This document shows, piece after piece, positions 31,091 to 35,486 of a DNA stretch of 35,486 nucleotides. Within the stretch, counting starts at the first letter, position 1. Each line of letters opens with the position of its first letter. Source of the stretch: Chara braunii (lineage: Eukaryota; Streptophyta; Charophyceae; Charales; Characeae); contig BFEA01000327.1 of assembly GCA_003427395.1 (NCBI GenBank), positions 1,552,264 to 1,587,749 of the forward strand, in the 5' to 3' direction. The notes beneath the pieces were generated by a model, which searched no databases, had not been told where the DNA came from, and saw nothing but the letters and a program-made list of their open reading frames with translations. Position numbers and translations under genes: made by a program.

Positions 31091-33465
31091 GCTGGTTCCT
31101 TCCTATTGTTGTGCATGGGGCAAGTGGTTGAGGCNCGTGCTTGAGATCCTTCTTGTANCTACCGACCATATCCATCATCGAGCTGCTGCTTTTGTACGGT
31201 CGTGACTGTCTTTAGGGGGAATCTTGACTATGGGGGCCACTAAATCTGATGAACCTGACCGAAATCTGAGGAAGATGCATTTAGATGAAGAAACAACAGA
31301 AAAATTCAAAGTCTACAGGGGTGAGGAGAAACCACGGATGGTAAGAGAGAGAGAAAGGGAAAGTNGGGCTTATCTGGTTGATTAGTGCCATACGAGGTGC
31401 TGCGCCAGCATGGGATGTATTTTTGCTGGGTCCTAGAGGGAGATTCATTCCAGTTTGCATAGTCAACAGTCATGGTTGTGGTGTAGTGGATGAAGATGCA
31501 AGAGGTCGGTGAAGGAGGAGACTGCCCTGTCGACCAATGAACCTGTTGAGCAACGAGGTGTTGACAGAGACTATGTTGATTCGATTGACCCCGCTACTTG
31601 GAGCTCCCTTTCTAATGGGTTAGAATCTAGCCATGGTAAGCAGCCAGATACAAATAGGTCGAGTAGCGTAGTCTGGATAGTGGTCAGTGAGCAGAACGGG
31701 AGTAAGACTGAAGGGAAAGGGGCGTGATCTCATTTGGTAAGTCTAGCCGACATCGTGTCTTTCGACAGTCCTGCAGAGGAATCCATTTGGCGGTAGAGCG
31801 AAGTTGCCAGTACTCGCCTTATGACCACGCTCGCCTTGGTGGTCAAGGACAGTACCGTACTGTCTGCTCACCGCCCCAATTGTTTGTACTGGTTACTTAG
31901 CATCCATCATGTTGGCCATCGTGGTGAGCGGGGTGCAGCCTGCTTTTTTTTGGAAGGGGCCTAGTAGCCGTTGATACGGCTCTAGTGCTGCTCCTCATGG
32001 CGGCCTTGTGCTTGTATGAGTAAATGAGAGGAGTGAAGGGACCATGGGGCTTACCTGGTGAGACTGGTGGAGTTGCATAACTGCCTGTTGGTTGCTGTGT
32101 CGCTCACCAGCGGGCTGAAGAGGTGAGGAATGAGCAGGGAGGCTGCAAATTTTGCCTGTTAGCCTATGGGTTGCGCAGCCCATTAGCCGGAGAAGGGGTC
32201 AGTAAGAGAAAGAACTACGAGGTTGCCGAGACAGGGTGACGAAAGGAGATGGTGGGAGCAAAAGATCGAAGTAACTCACCTGTTCTTTGTGGACAACGGG
32301 CAAGCGGAGATCCGTTTTGGGGCTCTTTTTCCGGTGCTGCGAGTTTGGTGAAAATGTTAGCTTAGCGTTGGAAGAGTTGGGATCGCGGAGCTCGGCTGTG
32401 TACTTACCATCGATGAAGTCAAGGGCTACAGGCAGTGGACTGGGCAGGAAGTACACTGCTGATATTGAGTTCGAACTGCAAGCGGGTGGTGAGTTGCGCA
32501 AGCATACCCTGCTATACAGATGAACCGTCGCTGATAACGAACTGTGCCTCCCTTCTTTGGTGTGTGTGAAAGGATGGTTGCTGGATACCGAGGCTGCGGC
32601 TATTGTAGTTTTGCGATTGTCTAAGTATGAGTGGGCTACCACTACCTTTCGTTCACCTTTGCCTCGCTACTGCGCACGAGTGCAAGGCACATAATGTAAG
32701 CGAGTTGCTACGTATTGCTGGGCTGCACAGTGGGTGTACGTTGTTGTGCATGGCTGTTGGAAGTACAGTGTCGGCAAATTGCTGTGGTGATTGGCATGGG
32801 CATAATAACGGGGCGTGATTACGGCAGCTTGGGGGAGTGGTCAGGTTCGGCGGAGGGGGGGGGGATATTGCTGCAAACTTAGAGGTCGTCAGGGAGTCAA
32901 CAACCGAAGGGTGACTTCAGTTTGACCGANCCGCTGCGTATTTTGGCCTTCGTTGCGGGGCCCTCAGGAGAATCTAGGCAACAAGGCCCTCTCTTGGGAG
33001 TTGAGTCAGTCCCTTTCTTGTATCTCGAGAGTCTGAAACCCCTCGTTCTGCCCTTCTTACTCTTAGTCTAGTCCATTGGTTCGGAGAGGAGGGCGGGGGG
33101 CGGGATTGCGACCCGTAATCCACGCCAAGGCCTCTGTGGGAGGTTCGCCCCACCGATTGAGGGAGCTCTGCCGGAACTCAGGAGGAGTTCTGGAGGCAGG
33201 GAACTCAGAGGTAATCATTGTTTTCCCTTATAAACCAGTATAACCCCTATCTATACACCTCCCTGTGTATTGGCTGACTATCTTGTATGCAACCCTTACT
33301 TTGACTCTTTGACTTTCAGGACACAAATCAGGCTAACTAAAGGAATGCATGTATAATGGCAGTTTCAGTTCTTTGGTTGCCTGAAAGTAGATTGTCACAA
33401 GGGATTGCATCAGGGGGAAGGTTGGGATGAAGGCAGTTTTGGTTGAGATTGAACGGGTCTTATAG
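31091..33465. other. Non-coding stretch, no gene recognised
   Basis: Several short frames (up to 147 codons, minus, 32199-32642) show no familiar motif. Isolated N occur at 31132, 31158, 31365 and 32930. I see nothing supportable here. Confidence 0.45.
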
Positions 33466-34300
33466 GGTCAGGCATAGTTTCTAAGATGAATGGCCTAACT
33501 GCTATGTTTTGTTTTGTTTTCTGAAGGACCAAGCATTGTTTCTAAGATGAATGGCTTGGTCGCTGTGTTTTTTTAATTGTGTCAGGCATTGTTTCTAAGA
33601 TGAATGGTCTGGCTACTTATTTCTGAGAGGTATTGCTTGCTTGACTTTTGAGGGTCAGACATTGTCTCTAAGATGAATGGTCTGGCCGCTGTTTTACTTG
33701 GGTGGTTTCTGGACAGTCTCAGGGTCAGACCCAGGGTACTCTGCTCTTTTTGTGTGCTGAAAAAGGGAGAGTTGAGCATTGTTTCTAAGATGAATGACTC
33801 ATCTCTCCTAGATTGTTTTTATTCTGAGGGAGGATTCGGGCCAGAGGACTAGACATTGTTTCTAAGATGAATGGTCTAAGTCTGAGGCCTCAGGACCATA
33901 ATGAGAACAAAGGAATAAGATTTTATATAATGTCGTATATATATGTACTTATATATATACAAACAAGGTTAGTCAGGCATTGTTTCTAAGATGAATGGCC
34001 CGACTATAGCCCTATCACAAGCCAAGAGAGTATAATCGAGAGTTATAGTTGAAGGTAACCTTGGCAGGCTGAGCATTGTTTCTAAGACGAATGGCTCATC
34101 CCTAGGCCCTCTTTTTGAAGACTAAGGTGCAGAAAGGTATATATAACTTGGCTATTTAAATAGTTCAGGGCGACTAAGCGTGGTTTCTAAGATGAATGGC
34201 TTAGTCATATACCCAATGAAGAGAAAAGTAGTTGTGTAACTTGTTCGTGTATAACCAAGGCAGAGGGTTGACATTGTTTCTAAGACGAATGGCCTGTCCC
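33466..34300. repeat. Array of ten hairpin units with conserved loop and variable stems
   Basis: The core CATTGTTTCTAAGATGAATG recurs ten times. The conserved TTTCTAAGA starts at 33478, 33539, 33592, 33665, 33782, 33859, 33983, 34079, 34184 and 34277, giving spacings of 53 to 124 bases. Each core is flanked by a short inverted repeat whose sequence differs between copies while pairing is mostly kept: GACCAAGC/GCTTGGTC at 33527-33561, GGTCAGAC/GTCTGGCC at 33653-33687 (one G-T), and GACTAAGC/GCTTAGTC at 34172-34206. ATT and AAT at the core edges can extend the stem, leaving a loop close to GTTTCTAAGATG. All ten units point the same way. The last copy pairs poorly. No coding frame runs through. 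The family and function are unknown. Confidence 0.85.
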
Positions 34301-34599
34301 AATGCCCTATGTAAGCAGGGTGTAAAGGGTTAAATAATTGAAAGACTACGAACTAATGTCTGCTGAACCAACTTTGGGGATGGTGAGAGTACTTACCTTT
34401 GTGGTTTGACCTGCATGTGACTAAGTGAGGCTACTACTTAGTCTGAGTTTCAGTTTGATGCGTAGTTGCTTTAGTTGCTCGCCACGTGCTAGAGCCATAG
34501 GAGTTATAGTTAATTCCTGCATTTTTTTAGCTAAGTTTATTTTACTTAGATCAAATTATGCATTTTCTGGGATCATTTGTTATACTTCGTCTTGTATAA

Positions 34600-35160
34600 A
34601 TCTTAGTAAGCCACTTTCTCTACGAGAAGCGCTGCCAAAATTTCTACAAAACCAATGAGTTAGTAAAATTTTATCTTTTCAGAGTTCAGTTTGTCTGACT
34701 TTCATATATGACTTAGTAAAAATATGGAGAGTCTCATTTTCTAAAGGGAGTGATGCCCGTATTTTTGCTAATTCAGGGAGTTAGATAAAATTGGACCTTG
34801 AGAAGTCAAAGTCGTTTTAGGTTCTGAACCTGGCTTGTATAAATTTTGGTGGGCTACTTTCTCTACGGGAAGCGCTGCCGAAATTTCTGCAAATCCAAGG
34901 AGTTAGTCAAAAGTTGATTTTTCAAAAGTTCAACTTGTCTAATTTTTATATATGGCTTAGTAAAAATCTGAGAAGTCTCATTTTCTAAAGGGAGTGCTGC
35001 CCAAATTTTTGCTAATTCAGGGAGTTAGACAAAATTTGACTTTGGAAAATTGAAGATTATTTCTGTTTTCATATTTAGGCTGATATAAACTCTGAGAAGG
35101 CACTTTTCCTACGGGAAGCGTTGCCGAAATTTTTCTAGTTTAGAGGAGATAGATTATATT
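34600..35160. repeat. Satellite-like array, about 122-bp monomers in an alternating A/B pattern
   Basis: A-type monomers contain CTTTCTCTACGAGAAGCGCTGCC (near 34612, 34857 and 35104, the last with CCTACGGGAAGCGTTGCC). B-type monomers contain CATTTTCTAAAGGGAGTG and ATGCCC/CTGCCC (near 34734 and 34978). Steps are about 122, 123, 121 and 126 bases, so the higher-order period is about 245. AGTTAG follows each. The array starts about 300 bp after the hairpin array. Confidence 0.8.
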
Positions 35161-35486
35161 TTGACAGGTGGCAATTCTGGTAAATCCACTCTGTATGGGA
35201 GAGACTATGTCATAAGCCTACCTTTCTTTGGACACTGGCTTAGGGGTAGACTCAGGCTAGCTATCAGGAAAGTCTTGAGTGAGAACGTGTCATGAGGATT
35301 TGATCTCCATACATTGACGATTTAGCTTGGACGTTGACCTGTCGTATGATACAGGTCTCCTTTGGACATTCGATCTTGGATTTGGACTAGTTTCATCTTG
35401 ATCTCACAGGGATCATTTTCTGTTATCACTGATAACAGGTCGGTTGGTTGATCGCCGACTTATCGGCTCACGACACAACTTTGCTT
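35161..35486. other. Non-coding end of window
   Basis: No gene or repeat family is recognised. The final 60 bases contain GGTCGG...CGCCGAC, slightly resembling the hairpin motif at 1956-1982. Confidence 0.35.

Noticed and set aside
33466-34300. CRISPR-like reading of the repeated core
   Set aside because: Repeats are in a eukaryotic setting, spacers are uneven (about 20-90 bases), stems vary and no cas genes are present.

Overview
This window looks like nuclear DNA of a streptophyte (a land plant or a close charophyte relative). The best evidence is a U6 snRNA gene at about 14950-15056 of plant type, a truncated U2 snRNA copy at about 11300-11386 on the minus strand, and several decayed LINEs (non-LTR retrotransposons) whose ORF2 has a reverse transcriptase followed by a C-terminal CCHC knuckle (zf-RVT), as in plant LINEs. 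Long poly(A)/poly(T) tracts, long dinucleotide arrays and many inverted-repeat elements complete the picture of a repeat-rich intergenic region. I found no intact host protein-coding gene. Nearly all open frames are chance frames, microsatellite translations or LINE fragments.

Layout. 1-2260 is repeat-rich non-coding DNA with a C-rich tract and hairpins. 2262-6410 holds LINE 3' ends and one nearly continuous, frameshifted minus-strand LINE (copy L1). 6411-9130 has no recognisable gene. 9140-10895 is an element of about 1.75 kb with long imperfect terminal inverted repeats and other inverted-repeat elements nested inside. 10990-11390 holds a tail-only insertion and the U2 retrocopy. 11653-12947 is a plus-strand LINE ORF2 C-terminal half (L4). 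13849-14694 contains two copies of a small TIR element, one of them split by a 5'-truncated LINE with a 72-A tail. 14950-15056 is U6. 15349-17240 has a short tandem duplication, another LINE 3' end, and an assembly artefact. 18179-20290 holds a 418-bp tandem array and a direct repeat whose first copy carries a foldback element. 21400-22920 holds LINE 3' ends and a palindrome-rich element. 23230-23720 is a compound microsatellite. 23740-27358 is a cluster of three minus-strand LINE fragments. 27359-33465 has no recognised gene. 33466-34300 is an array of ten hairpin units, followed by a satellite-like array of about 122 bp at 34600-35160.

Two points matter most to a user. First, 16651-16782 is not genomic at that place: it is a chimeric mate-pair read (94 bases copied from 30819-30912 plus the 38-base Nextera junction adapter). 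Second, the 33466-34300 array has a nearly invariant loop and flanking stems that change together from copy to copy, a pattern I cannot assign to a known family. All functional statements come from reading motifs; no alignment or database search was run.
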